From Clostridiales bacterium NK3B98 (GTDB lineage Bacteria; Bacillota; Clostridia; Oscillospirales; Oscillospiraceae), in the NCBI GenBank assembly GCA_000421005.1, contig ATWA01000004.1, positions 42,403-106,402 on the forward strand: a stretch of 64,000 bases of DNA. The letters are read 5' to 3'. Shown in pieces: positions 1-6,213 of this stretch. The notes beneath the pieces are model-generated. The model ran no database searches, had not been told where the DNA came from, and saw nothing but the letters and a program-made list of their open reading frames with translations. Position 1 is the stretch's first letter. Each line of letters starts with the position of its first letter. The position numbers and the translations under genes are program-made.

Positions 1-321
1 CAACGCCGCTCTGTGTTTGCGGTATGTATCCGGATTGGATTGCAGATAGCCGGATTGCAGCATTTGAGGATGCAGGAGAGAGATTTCATCCAGCACATCC
101 GTATCGTCTTTTTTCAGACAAATCCTGTATTTGAGAAACACCGGATAAACCCGGTTCCCGTTCGTCCCAGATGATCGAATCGGGGAAAGCACTCCCTCTG
201 CAACCAGCTCTGACACCAGAGGGCTGAGCTGCTCATCTGAATCTGTCCCGAAAAGGCTTGCAAGCTCGAAGCCGTTGATCGTTTTACGCTTCCACGCCTT
301 TACTTTTTCCATCGTGTCCAT
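1..321 (-). CDS. DUF2220/JetD-like protein, N-terminal part (runs off the left edge)
   Basis: The minus strand is open from about position 420 to the window edge, so only the N-terminus of this protein is visible. From the ATG at 321 the first 107 residues can be read. They contain a winged-helix-like stretch ('TINGFELASLFG' and 'LVSELVAEGVL') and then 'VFLKYRI', 'EISLLHPQM' and 'GYLQSNPDTYRKHRA'. That order resembles what I recall of Firmicutes DUF2220 proteins, the family that includes the Wadjet nuclease subunit JetD (winged helix, then a C-terminal Toprim-like domain). The catalytic domain lies outside the window, so nuclease function is inference. The frame stays open upstream to a possible GTG at 390 ('VENHTYDLSYGAV'), so the start is uncertain. 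Confidence 0.45.
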   Translation of the reverse strand, partial: MDTMEKVKAWKRKTINGFELASLFGTDSDEQLSPLVSELVAEGVLSPIRSSGTNGNRVYPVFLKYRICLKKDDTDVLDEISLLHPQMLQSGYLQSNPDTYRKHRAAL

Positions 322-565
322 CACTTCACATCCGTACCTGTCGTTTTCCGTTACCGCCCCATACGATAAATCATAGGTATGGTTTTCCACTTTTCTACGA
401 CCATGGGAATGGTATGCCTATACTATAATCTGATCGAATCGAGAGGTCAACGGAAAGAAAATCGTTTTCTCAGAACTGGCTGCATCGTAAGAAGGGCAAG
501 GTTCGTACCGTATTACATTTTGGGCGCTGGGCACGCAAAACGAATCGGTACACTTGTTGGAGTGA

Positions 566-602
566 GCTTCACAAAATATGCCAGTGGCATATTTTGTGAA
601 GC
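566..602. repeat. Perfect 17-bp inverted repeat with 3-nt loop
   Basis: GCTTCACAAAATATGCC (566-582) pairs perfectly with GGCATATTTTGTGAAGC (586-602) around AGT. Its central 23 bases have the same layout as the palindrome at 46619-46641: four A, NNTGCC, a 3-nt loop AGT or ACT, and the complement. No T-run follows, so a simple terminator is less likely than a dispersed palindromic repeat. Confidence 0.85.
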
Positions 603-829
603 GAGACAGATTCACGCCGAAGGCGCTCATCTATCTCATCCGCTGCCCCGAACCCCCCGCCAGATTTTCTTTCAGAAAATGCGGCAGAGCCGCTACAAAA
701 CAACCCATGCAGGGCAGTCACGGCGGTTCACAAATCAGATGCTCCCCGCCTCATCTCGTCCACCCTGTCCAAACTTCCACCCTCCCCCTTGTATTTCCCC
801 CACGCTGCTGTTATACTGCCCCTGTCAGC

Positions 830-885
830 ATGAGCCTGATCTGAACGAATGGCGGTCACACCACAACCGTTCAGGTCAGGCTCAT
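830..885 (+). terminator. Long stem-loop, possible terminator
   Basis: ATGAGCCTGATCTGAACG (830-847) pairs with CGTTCAGGTCAGGCTCAT (868-885): an 18-bp stem with one G-T pair and a 20-nt loop, followed by CTTTT. It reads as a rho-independent terminator on the plus strand, although no gene ends just upstream. It may be a remnant of a removed element. Confidence 0.5.
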
Positions 886-962
886 CTTTTGTCCCTCAAA
901 CTCTGTATATCAAATGATGGATGCGGAAACAATAGCGAAAAGGCCAAAAGGAGGACTGTACC

Positions 963-1130
963 ACGCCTGAACGCAATACGGATTCCGTTGTCCGGGAGGA
1001 TGCCCTTGCTCAGGAGCTTTGGCTGAACTACTTCAACCGTTATCTCTTCGACCACGGCATGATTTCCGAAGGAGAGCGCAGCCGCATGACCGCTCTGATT
1101 GCGGAGCAGCAATCCCACAGCGGCAGATAA
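963..1130 (+). pseudogene. Small mobile-element-type ORF with lost start codon
   Basis: A 55-residue frame beginning at ACG (963) and ending at TAA (1128-1130) reads like a real protein ('VREDALAQELWLNYFNRYLF', then 'HGMISEGERSRM'). An AGGAGG site lies at 949-954, 8 bases before the ACG, exactly where an ATG would be expected. No ATG, GTG or TTG lies in frame before residue 30, and an in-frame stop lies at 933-935. The simplest reading is an ATG-to-ACG change that silenced the gene; initiation at ACG cannot be excluded. From memory, similar small acidic-helical proteins occur next to recombinases in clostridial integrative elements, so the function is only a guess. Confidence 0.5.
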
Positions 1131-1135
1131 ACGCC

Positions 1136-1174
1136 GCAAAAGCGGAGGCACCCGGCTGGATGTCTCCGCTTTGC
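1136..1174. terminator. Stem-loop between convergent frames
   Basis: GCAAAAGCGGAG (1136-1147) pairs with CTCCGCTTTGC (1164-1174) with one bulged base. It sits just after the small frame ending at 1130 and before the end of the RelB-like gene at 1210, so it may end transcription from either side. There is no long T-run. Confidence 0.4.
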
Positions 1175-1209
1175 TGTCATGGCTTCTATTTCCCGAATAA
1201 ATCGCTGTC

Positions 1210-1488
1210 TTATGCTTTCAGATCCGCAAATAGTTCATCCAAATCCTGATACCCCTTCACTGACGGGTCTTTGGCAATCCGCTCCGCCTCCAGCATGGCA
1301 GCCACCGTCTCCCGGTTGGGCTGATTTAGCGTGATTTCAAAGGGAATCCGTCCCTCCCGCAGAGACTGGCGTACAAAGATGTTGAACGCCGTGGTCAGGT
1401 TCATGCCCAGCTCTCCAAACAGGGCTTCTGCCTGCGCCTTCAGCTCTGCATCCATGCGGATACTGATATTTGTTGTCGTTCCAGCCAT
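1210..1488 (-). CDS. RelB/DinJ-family antitoxin, apparently without its toxin
   Basis: This 92-residue protein starts 'MAGTTTNISIRMDAELKAQA', the ribbon-helix-helix N-terminus typical of RelB/DinJ antitoxins, which bind operator DNA as dimers and neutralise an mRNA-cleaving toxin through the C-terminal tail. The C-terminus ('KGYQDLDELFADLKA') fits the toxin-binding region. ATG 1488 is chosen because GGAG lies 8 bases upstream and the conserved domain begins there; a longer frame to 1554 overlaps the promoter. No toxin gene follows: only 79 bases separate its end from the neighbouring small frame. It is divergent from the Phd/RelE pair at 1644-2211. It may be an orphan, or may respond to a toxin elsewhere. 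Confidence 0.85.
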   Translation of the reverse strand: MAGTTTNISIRMDAELKAQAEALFGELGMNLTTAFNIFVRQSLREGRIPFEITLNQPNRETVAAMLEAERIAKDPSVKGYQDLDELFADLKA

Positions 1489-1515
1489 TGTATCAGCTCC
1501 TTTCTGGTTTCTATT

Positions 1516-1544
1516 ATTATACGATATTTGCACGAATATTACAA
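1516..1544 (-). promoter_or_regulatory. Sigma-A promoter of the RelB-like gene
   Basis: On the minus strand TTGTAA (1544-1539), a 17-base spacer and TATAAT (1521-1516) form a near-consensus promoter 27 bases upstream of the ATG at 1488. Such promoters are usually repressed by the antitoxin itself. Confidence 0.75.
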
Positions 1545-1591
1545 TACAGCGCACGAAATAATTGCACTCATGGATTATACTCTTTCTTGTC

Positions 1592-1620
1592 TTTACAAAA
1601 TGATAATATCCTGATAAAAT
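1592..1620 (+). promoter_or_regulatory. Sigma-A promoter of the Phd/RelE pair
   Basis: TTTACA (1592-1597), a 17-base spacer and TAAAAT (1615-1620) lie directly before the AAAGGAG site of the antitoxin gene. It is back to back with the RelB-like promoter, about 50 bases away. Confidence 0.65.
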
Positions 1621-1643
1621 ACAGATAAAGGAGCGTGATCCCT

Positions 1644-1916
1644 ATGATGACCATTCGCCCGGTATCTGACCTTCGTAACAAGTACCCGGAAATTGAAGAA
1701 ACCGTATTGAAAACCGGCGAGCCTGTTTTTCTGACCAAAAACGGCTACGGCTCTATGGTGGTGATGAGTCTGGAGCAGTATTCCCGGCTCACCGACCAGG
1801 TGGAGTGGAAGCTGGACGAGGCGGACCGTGCCGCTGCGGCCAGTGAGGTGCGTCTCTCCGGCGAGGAGGTCTTTGGCGCAGCAAGGAGGCGTATCCGTGG
1901 GAAAGAAAGGGTATAA
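1644..1916 (+). CDS. Phd/YefM-family antitoxin
   Basis: This 90-residue protein opens with 'IRPVSDLRNKYPEIEETV' and continues 'EPVFLTKNGYGSMVVMSLEQY', the DNA-binding and dimer fold of the Phd/YefM antitoxins. The rest is a charged helical tail expected to wrap the toxin. ATG 1644 follows AAAGGAG (1627-1633) by 10 bases; ATG 1647 and GTG 1635 are alternatives. Its last 20 bases overlap the toxin gene, the usual arrangement that couples synthesis of the two. It probably represses its own promoter at 1592-1620. Confidence 0.88.
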   Translation: MMTIRPVSDLRNKYPEIEETVLKTGEPVFLTKNGYGSMVVMSLEQYSRLTDQVEWKLDEADRAAAASEVRLSGEEVFGAARRRIRGKERV

Positions 1917-2211
1917 GCTTCGGTTCCTCCCTCTGTTTCAGGAAGACTTGAACGAGATTGTGGACTATGTCGCCTTCCGTCTGGAAAATCCCGGAGCAGC
2001 GGAACGGCTGGTAGATGCGGTAGAGGCGGCAATTCAGGAGCGTCTGCCCCATGCCGAATCCTTTGAGCCGTATTTCAGCGCAAAAGAACGCAATTACCCC
2101 TACTACCGGATTCCAGTAAAGAACTTCACCGTGTTCTATGTGGTGATGGATGACGTGATGGAGGTTCGGAGAATCCTCTATTCCCGCAGCAACTGGCAGG
2201 AGCATCTATGA
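1897..2211 (+). CDS. RelE/ParE-family toxin
   Basis: This 104-residue protein has the RelE/ParE pattern: 'PLFQEDLNEIVDYVAFRLENP' early, a helix with 'AAERLVDAVEAAI', and a C-terminal strand 'VFYVVMDDVMEVRRILYSRSNW'. Members act as ribosome-dependent mRNA interferases (RelE) or gyrase poisons (ParE); the sequence alone does not decide which. GTG 1897 is chosen because a strong AAGGAGG (1883-1889) lies 7 bases before it and the domain starts there. It overlaps the Phd antitoxin by 20 bases and is followed at once by a hairpin. Confidence 0.88.
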   Translation: MGKKGYKLRFLPLFQEDLNEIVDYVAFRLENPGAAERLVDAVEAAIQERLPHAESFEPYFSAKERNYPYYRIPVKNFTVFYVVMDDVMEVRRILYSRSNWQEHL

Positions 2212-2246
2212 CAAGCGCCGTCCCCGGCACGGAGGGACGGCGCTTG
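2212..2246 (+). terminator. Strong stem-loop after the toxin gene
   Basis: CAAGCGCCGTCCC (2212-2224) pairs perfectly with GGGACGGCGCTTG (2234-2246), starting at the base after the toxin stop codon. There is little T-run, so termination may be partial. Confidence 0.7.
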
Positions 2247-2297
2247 CATTGGTATGGGGCGGCAGTAATGTTTCCTGTTTCATAGATTGTGCCTTTG

Positions 2298-2570
2298 CTA
2301 TTCGATATTCAGAGAAACCCGATAAGTAATCGTGATTCCATGCTCCTGTGCAGTTCGGTTGTTTCGCCACAGGGTTACGGTTCGTATGGGTGTCATCTTT
2401 TTGACCATCTGTCCGCCCACAGAGCCTGCCTGACGGGAAGTCAGGTCACCGTTGTAGCCCTCCTTCAGGTTTACGCCCACCTCAGCGGCGGACTCCATCT
2501 TGAACTTGTTCAGGGCCTCACGGGCTTCGGGCACCAGGGCCTGATTACCACGATTGCTGTTGCTAGCCAT
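2298..2570 (-). CDS. Alpha/beta-type small acid-soluble spore protein with an extended tail
   Basis: Residues 1-59 match the SASP family, which saturates spore DNA and protects it from UV and heat. The landmarks are 'LVPEAREALNKFKMESAAEV', 'GYNGDLTSRQAGSVGG' and 'QMVKKM', with the germination-protease site expected in the central E-rich part. ATG 2570 is chosen because a purine-rich AAGGAG lies upstream and the family N-terminus starts there. The usual protein ends shortly after 'MVKKM'. Here about 31 further residues follow ('TPIRTVTLWRNNRTAQ...') with no family resemblance, which may be a late frameshift or read-through into unrelated sequence. A sigma-G-like promoter lies upstream, so expression in the forespore is expected. 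Confidence 0.9.
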   Translation of the reverse strand: MASNSNRGNQALVPEAREALNKFKMESAAEVGVNLKEGYNGDLTSRQAGSVGGQMVKKMTPIRTVTLWRNNRTAQEHGITITYRVSLNIE

Positions 2571-2626
2571 AGTCAAACATCTCCTTCTCGCATTTGTTGA
2601 CAACCCATGCTCGGGTCGTCTGATGC

Positions 2627-2655
2627 TAGGATGTGCCGAACTGCGGCGCATATGC
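2627..2655 (-). promoter_or_regulatory. Sigma-G/F-type forespore promoter
   Basis: On the minus strand GCATA (2655-2651), a 17-base spacer and CATCCTA (2633-2627) match the forespore pattern (GNATR, then CATnnTA). It lies about 57 bases upstream of the spore protein start, as expected for this family. Confidence 0.6.
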
Positions 2656-2691
2656 CCGACAATTTTTGGCAGCAAAGGACGTCAAGTTTTA

Positions 2692-2705
2692 AATTGTATA
2701 CAATT
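2692..2705. promoter_or_regulatory. OhrR-like operator palindrome
   Basis: AATTGTATACAATT is a perfect 14-bp palindrome that matches the core of known OhrR operators (TTGTATACAA). An OhrR-type repressor is encoded at 5025-5468 and a second, weaker site overlaps the glutathione peroxidase promoter. It lies 107 bases upstream of the DUF3737 gene. Regulation is inferred. Confidence 0.5.
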
Positions 2706-2767
2706 ATTTTGTGTTGCTAATCTGTATTTCAGCAGAGATGTGCATTTCTCATTTTGTTGCCATGTGC

Positions 2768-2773
2768 TATAAT
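2768..2773 (+). promoter_or_regulatory. Probable -10 box of the DUF3737 gene
   Basis: TATAAT stands 38 bases upstream of the start codon. The -35 region at the expected spacing (TTTCTC, 2745-2750) is weak, which suggests activator dependence or low basal use. Confidence 0.45.
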
Positions 2774-2811
2774 GTGAATGATAAATCATACTCAGGCAAA
2801 GGAGTTTTTCC

Positions 2812-3666
2812 ATGAAAACCTATCAGAACCAGACCTTCGACCAGGAGCGTGCCCTCTACGGCAGCGACGGCATTGCTGTCACCCAGTGCAGATTTGACGG
2901 CCCCGCTGACGGCGAGAGTGCCTTTAAGGAGTGCCGCAACGTCACCGTAAAGGACAGCTTTTTCAACCTGCGCTATCCCTTTTGGCACGACCACCACCTC
3001 TCCATTGAAAGCTGCGAAATGACCCCTCTGTGCAGGGCGGCGCTGTGGTATACCAGAGACGTGACCATCACCCACACCAAGCTCCACGGCATCAAAGCCC
3101 TCCGGGAGTGCGATCAGGTACGGATGCAGGGCTGTGACATTGTCTCCCCGGAGTTTGGCTGGTCCTCCCGGGATGTGGAGATGACCGACACCAGCGCCGA
3201 GAGCGAATACTTCATGTTCCGGGGAGAGCGGCTGCATTTCCGCAACGTCACCCTGAAGGGCAAGTATTCCTTCCAGTATATCACCGACTCCCTCTTTGAA
3301 AACTGCAACTTCGACACCAAAGACGCCTTTTGGCACGCAAAAAACGTAGTGGTGAAAAACAGCGTGATTCGGGGCGAATATCTGGCGTGGTACTGCGAAA
3401 ACGTCACCTTTGACCACTGCACCATTATTGGCACCCAGCCCCTGTGCTACTGCAAGGGGTTGAAGCTGATTGACTGCCAGATGGTGGACACCGACCTGTC
3501 CTTTGAGCGCTCTCAGGTAGATGCTACCCTCACCGCTCCGGTGGACAGCATCAAAAATCCCCGTTCCGGCATCATTCGTGTCCCCGCCGTGGGAGAAATC
3601 ATCTGGGACGATCCCCAAGCCGCCGGCGAGATTGTGGTCAATGGTCTGCGCTGGAATCACAATTAA
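2812..3666 (+). CDS. DUF3737-family beta-helix protein
   Basis: This 284-residue protein is built from repeating short units such as 'ECRNVTVKDSFFNLR', 'TRDVTITHTKLHGIKAL', 'FRNVTLKGKYSFQYI' and 'CENVTFDHCTIIG', the ladder pattern of a right-handed parallel beta-helix. It matches the DUF3737 family, whose biochemical role is not established. There is no signal peptide or membrane segment, so it is probably cytoplasmic. The ATG follows AAGGAG by 9 bases. It is first in a same-strand run with glutathione peroxidase, TSCPD protein, flavodoxin and OhrR, and an OhrR-like palindrome lies upstream, hinting at a link to oxidative stress. Confidence 0.85.
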   Translation: MKTYQNQTFDQERALYGSDGIAVTQCRFDGPADGESAFKECRNVTVKDSFFNLRYPFWHDHHLSIESCEMTPLCRAALWYTRDVTITHTKLHGIKALRECDQVRMQGCDIVSPEFGWSSRDVEMTDTSAESEYFMFRGERLHFRNVTLKGKYSFQYITDSLFENCNFDTKDAFWHAKNVVVKNSVIRGEYLAWYCENVTFDHCTIIGTQPLCYCKGLKLIDCQMVDTDLSFERSQVDATLTAPVDSIKNPRSGIIRVPAVGEIIWDDPQAAGEIVVNGLRWNHN

Positions 3667-3699
3667 CAGAAAAGACACATCTATCCTCGCTCTTTCCCC

Positions 3700-3728
3700 T
3701 TGACAAGGGCAATTGTATTGTGTACAAT
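3700..3728 (+). promoter_or_regulatory. Glutathione peroxidase promoter with overlapping operator
   Basis: TTGACA (3700-3705), a 17-base spacer and TACAAT (3723-3728) form a near-consensus promoter. ATTGTGTACAAT (3717-3728) overlaps the -10 box and is palindromic except for the two central bases. It shares its half-sites with the 2692-2705 palindrome. Repressor binding there would block RNA polymerase. Confidence 0.75.
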
Positions 3729-3778
3729 CATTTCAAACAGGAGGATCACCTGAATGAAATCCCAAGGAGGGCAATACA

Positions 3779-4252
3779 ATGAGCATTTATGATTACAAGG
3801 TAAAGAATATCAAGGGTGAAATGGTAAGCATGGATCAATTCCGGGACAAGGTGCTGCTGATCGTCAACACCGCCACCGGCTGCGGCTTCACCCCTCAATA
3901 TGACGGGCTGGAGGCCCTTTATAAGAAATACCGGGAGCAGGGCTTTGAGATTCTGGATTTCCCCTGCAACCAGTTCGGCAATCAGGCACCCGGCACCGAG
4001 GCGGAGATTTCCACCTTTTGCTCGGTGCGTTTCGGCACCACCTTCCCCCAATTCTCCAAGATTGAGGTCAACGGTGCCAACGCTGAGCCTCTGTTCACTT
4101 TCCTCAAGAGCCAGAAGAAGGGGCTGCTGAACAGCGACATCAAATGGAACTTCACCAAGTTTCTGGTAGACCGGAAGGGCAACGTGGTAGATCGTTTTGC
4201 CCCTACCGTCACCCCGGAGAAAATTGACGGCGCCGTTGCTGCCCTGCTGTAA
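3779..4252 (+). CDS. Glutathione-peroxidase-family thiol peroxidase
   Basis: This 157-residue protein has the full catalytic set of the family: Cys35 in 'NTATGCGFTPQY', Gln69 in 'FPCNQFGNQ', and Trp123-Asn124 in 'DIKWNFTKF'. Bacterial members with cysteine rather than selenocysteine usually take electrons from thioredoxin and reduce lipid and organic hydroperoxides; Cys81 is a candidate resolving cysteine. The protein is cytoplasmic with no signal peptide. AAGGAGG (3764-3770) precedes the ATG by 8 bases. The promoter carries an OhrR-like site and the gene leads a cluster with flavodoxin and OhrR, so induction by organic peroxide is likely. Confidence 0.95.
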   Translation: MSIYDYKVKNIKGEMVSMDQFRDKVLLIVNTATGCGFTPQYDGLEALYKKYREQGFEILDFPCNQFGNQAPGTEAEISTFCSVRFGTTFPQFSKIEVNGANAEPLFTFLKSQKKGLLNSDIKWNFTKFLVDRKGNVVDRFAPTVTPEKIDGAVAALL

Positions 4253-4332
4253 CCGTTTATCCTGCCCCGCCCTGTGCGGGGCGGAGCAGTTTCGCCCGCA
4301 TTTCCGGGCAGATAAAAAAGGAGTGCATCCCT

Positions 4333-4596
4333 ATGAGGTATACCTATCGTCCCAAAATGACCTGTTCCACTCAGATTGATTTGGATATTGACGGAGATGT
4401 GGTACATAATATCCAGTTCACCGGCGGCTGCAACGGAAACCTGAAAGCCATTTCCAAGCTGGTGGACGGCATGACGGTGGAACAGATTGAAGCAAAGCTG
4501 CTGGGCAACACCTGCGGTATGCGACCCACCTCCTGCGCAGATCAGTTGGCCAGAGCCGCCCGGGCGGCCTACGAAGCAGCACAGGCGCAGGCATAA
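4333..4596 (+). CDS. TSCPD-domain protein (TIGR03905 type)
   Basis: This 87-residue protein has a beta-rich fold with conserved cysteines: Cys11 ('MTCSTQI'), Cys33 ('GGCNGN'), Cys61 ('NTCGMR') and Cys68. The namesake TSCPD motif appears as 'TSCAD' at 66-70. Stand-alone TSCPD proteins are common in Clostridia, have no settled function, and resemble the C-terminal domain of class II ribonucleotide reductases, where the cysteines bind metal. AAAAGGAG precedes the ATG by 9 bases. It is the second gene after the peroxidase and 12 bases before the flavodoxin gene, so it is probably co-transcribed. Confidence 0.88.
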   Translation: MRYTYRPKMTCSTQIDLDIDGDVVHNIQFTGGCNGNLKAISKLVDGMTVEQIEAKLLGNTCGMRPTSCADQLARAARAAYEAAQAQA

Positions 4597-4608
4597 GGAG
4601 AGATCACG

Positions 4609-5019
4609 ATGAAAATTGCAGTACGTTATTTCACCCGTTCCGGCAACACCAAAAAGCTGGCTGACGCCATTGCAGAGGCTCTGGGCGTGGAGGCAAAGGA
4701 TTTGTCCGCCCCGCTGACCGAAAAGGTAGACTTGCTCTTTCTGGGCAGCAGCGTCTATGCTTACGGCGTAGACGGCAAAGTGCGAAATTACTTGGAGGAC
4801 AACGCCATGCGTATCGGCAAGCTGGTGAACTTCTCCACCGCCGCCCTCATCAGCGGCACCTATGCCCAGATCAGCAAAATTGCTGAGCAGAACGACATTC
4901 CTCTGGCCAAAGAGGAGTTCCACTGCCGCGGCTCTTTCGCCATGCTCCACAAGGGCAGACCCAACCAGGAGGACTTGGCGCAGGCTGCCGAGTTTGCCCG
5001 CAGCGTGGCGGGGGTGTAA
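4609..5019 (+). CDS. Flavodoxin-like protein
   Basis: This 136-residue protein begins with the flavodoxin FMN phosphate loop 'YFTRSGNTKKLA' (7-18) and keeps the 'LLFLGSSVYAYG' segment that contacts the flavin ring. It is slightly shorter than classical flavodoxins and lacks an obvious long acidic loop. It would carry electrons in the cytoplasm, perhaps to reductive steps allied with the peroxidase. It starts 12 bases after the TSCPD gene and ends 5 bases before the OhrR-type gene. Confidence 0.88.
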   Translation: MKIAVRYFTRSGNTKKLADAIAEALGVEAKDLSAPLTEKVDLLFLGSSVYAYGVDGKVRNYLEDNAMRIGKLVNFSTAALISGTYAQISKIAEQNDIPLAKEEFHCRGSFAMLHKGRPNQEDLAQAAEFARSVAGV

Positions 5020-5024
5020 GCGCC

Positions 5025-5468
5025 ATGCCGGAAGAGAGAAGCTTTGACCCCCTCAAGCTGGAAAATCAGCTCTGCTTTCCCCTGTACGCCGCCGCCAAAG
5101 AGGTGGTGCGCCGGTACAAGCCTTTGCTGGACCGGCTGGATCTGACCTACACTCAATACATTTTAATGATGGTGCTGTGGGACAGGCAGGCCCAGACGGT
5201 AAAGGAGCTGGGGGAGGCGCTGTATCTGGACTCAGGCACCCTGTCCCCGGTGTTGAAAAAGCTGGAGCAAAAGGGCTATGTCAGCCGCAACCGCTGTACC
5301 GACGACGAGCGCAGCCTGATGGTGGAGATCACCCCCCAGGGCATGGCCCTGCGGGAGCAGGCGCTGGCAGTTCCGGAGCAGATTTCCGCCTGCATCGCTT
5401 TGGAGCCGGAAGAGGCGAAACGGCTTTACGACCTGTTATATAAGCTGCTGGGCAGTATGTATGAATAA
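5025..5468 (+). CDS. ohrR: OhrR-type MarR-family peroxide-sensing repressor
   Basis: This 147-residue winged-helix protein has the OhrR N-terminus 'LKLENQLCFPLYAAAKEV' with the redox-sensing cysteine at position 17, equivalent to Cys15 of Bacillus OhrR. The recognition region follows ('ALYLDSGTLSPVLKKLEQKG', 'DDERSLMVEITPQG'). OhrR binds TTGTATACAA-type operators until its cysteine is oxidised by an organic hydroperoxide. It is last in the peroxidase cluster, which carries such sites at 2692-2705 and 3717-3728, so it probably controls its own cluster. A strong two-way terminator follows. Confidence 0.88.
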   Translation: MPEERSFDPLKLENQLCFPLYAAAKEVVRRYKPLLDRLDLTYTQYILMMVLWDRQAQTVKELGEALYLDSGTLSPVLKKLEQKGYVSRNRCTDDERSLMVEITPQGMALREQALAVPEQISACIALEPEEAKRLYDLLYKLLGSMYE

Positions 5469-5475
5469 GGACAGC

Positions 5476-5511
5476 AAAAGGACTATCTCAAATGGCGAGA
5501 TAGTCCTTTTT
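5476..5511. terminator. Bidirectional terminator
   Basis: AAAAGGACTATCTC pairs with GAGATAGTCCTTTT around AAATGGC, with a T-run on both strands. It separates the OhrR-type gene from the convergent DUF2461 gene, whose stop codon is at 5516. Confidence 0.9.
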
Positions 5512-5515
5512 GTCA

Positions 5516-6205
5516 TCAAAAATCCTCTGTCACCGGGGGTTCCAGCCGCAGGTCATCAAAATACTGATAGAATCCCACCAGCTCCTGCCATCCGTCTGCC
5601 AGCGTCTGTACCAGCTCCGGGGAGCGGAACAGATCGTCCGGCTCGCAGTGGCGCACCAGAGAGATAAACTTCCGGTTGTACCACGGTGTCAGCAGCTTGG
5701 AAGTCTCCCCTTTGGGGCGTTTGTACTCCTCCCCTTCCAAAGTGAAGAGGTTCTGTTTTTGGAATCGGCGCACCAGCTTTTCCATCGTTTTGGGGTCACG
5801 CTGGATCCGGCGGCGGTATTGCTCCATCTCCATCGGTCTGCCCCAATAGCCGAAGCCGTAATCGTACCCGGCAGCGGACACCTCAAACCACAGGGCAGGG
5901 ATGCCGTGCCAGTCTGCGTCCCGGTCATGGGGGCGCTCCACCGACAGCCACAGGTGGTCTTTGTACGGTCCGCCCCCGTACAGCCGCCGGGCATCCCGGT
6001 AGATGCGGGTGATTTTCAGGTTGCCGGACAGCTTGGGGTTGCGCTCCATGAGGATATCATAAGCCTCATGCCCCAGCGCCACCATAGGATGGTAGAGCTG
6101 GGTGAGATAGATTTCCTTATGGTCGTTAAACCATGGCCGCTCGTTGTTGAATTTCAATTCCCACAGGAATTGAATGGTCTGGTCAGAAAAGCCTTGGAAC
6201 ATCAT
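5516..6205 (-). CDS. DUF2461-family protein (TIGR02453 type)
   Basis: This 229-residue protein shows the DUF2461 landmarks 'FLWELKFNNERPWFNDHKE' near the N-terminus, 'NLKITRIYRDARR', 'GGPYKDHLW' and a C-terminal 'KLLTPWYNRKFISL'. The family is widespread and its reaction is unknown. No signal or membrane segment is visible. ATG 6205 is preferred; a TTG at 6217 would overlap the stop of the upstream gene. The 8-base gap to the VanW gene suggests both are read from the promoter at 7849-7877. Confidence 0.85.
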   Translation of the reverse strand: MMFQGFSDQTIQFLWELKFNNERPWFNDHKEIYLTQLYHPMVALGHEAYDILMERNPKLSGNLKITRIYRDARRLYGGGPYKDHLWLSVERPHDRDADWHGIPALWFEVSAAGYDYGFGYWGRPMEMEQYRRRIQRDPKTMEKLVRRFQKQNLFTLEGEEYKRPKGETSKLLTPWYNRKFISLVRHCEPDDLFRSPELVQTLADGWQELVGFYQYFDDLRLEPPVTEDF

Positions 6206-6213
6206 GGGTACTC

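Larger units (their letters stand above)
391..962. other. Gene-free stretch with palindromes
   Basis: I see no convincing gene in these 570 bases. The open frames here have coding-unlike composition and no ribosome-binding sites. The stretch contains two strong inverted repeats, listed separately, at 566-602 and 830-885. It lies between the DUF2220-like gene reading left and the small start-less frame reading right, as expected of decayed accessory DNA. Confidence 0.5.

Noticed and set aside
379..1026. Long open frames over the left gene-free stretch, on both strands
   Set aside because: They run through large palindromes, lack ribosome sites and have no family-like sequence; the only protein-like frame in the area is the one at 963-1130.
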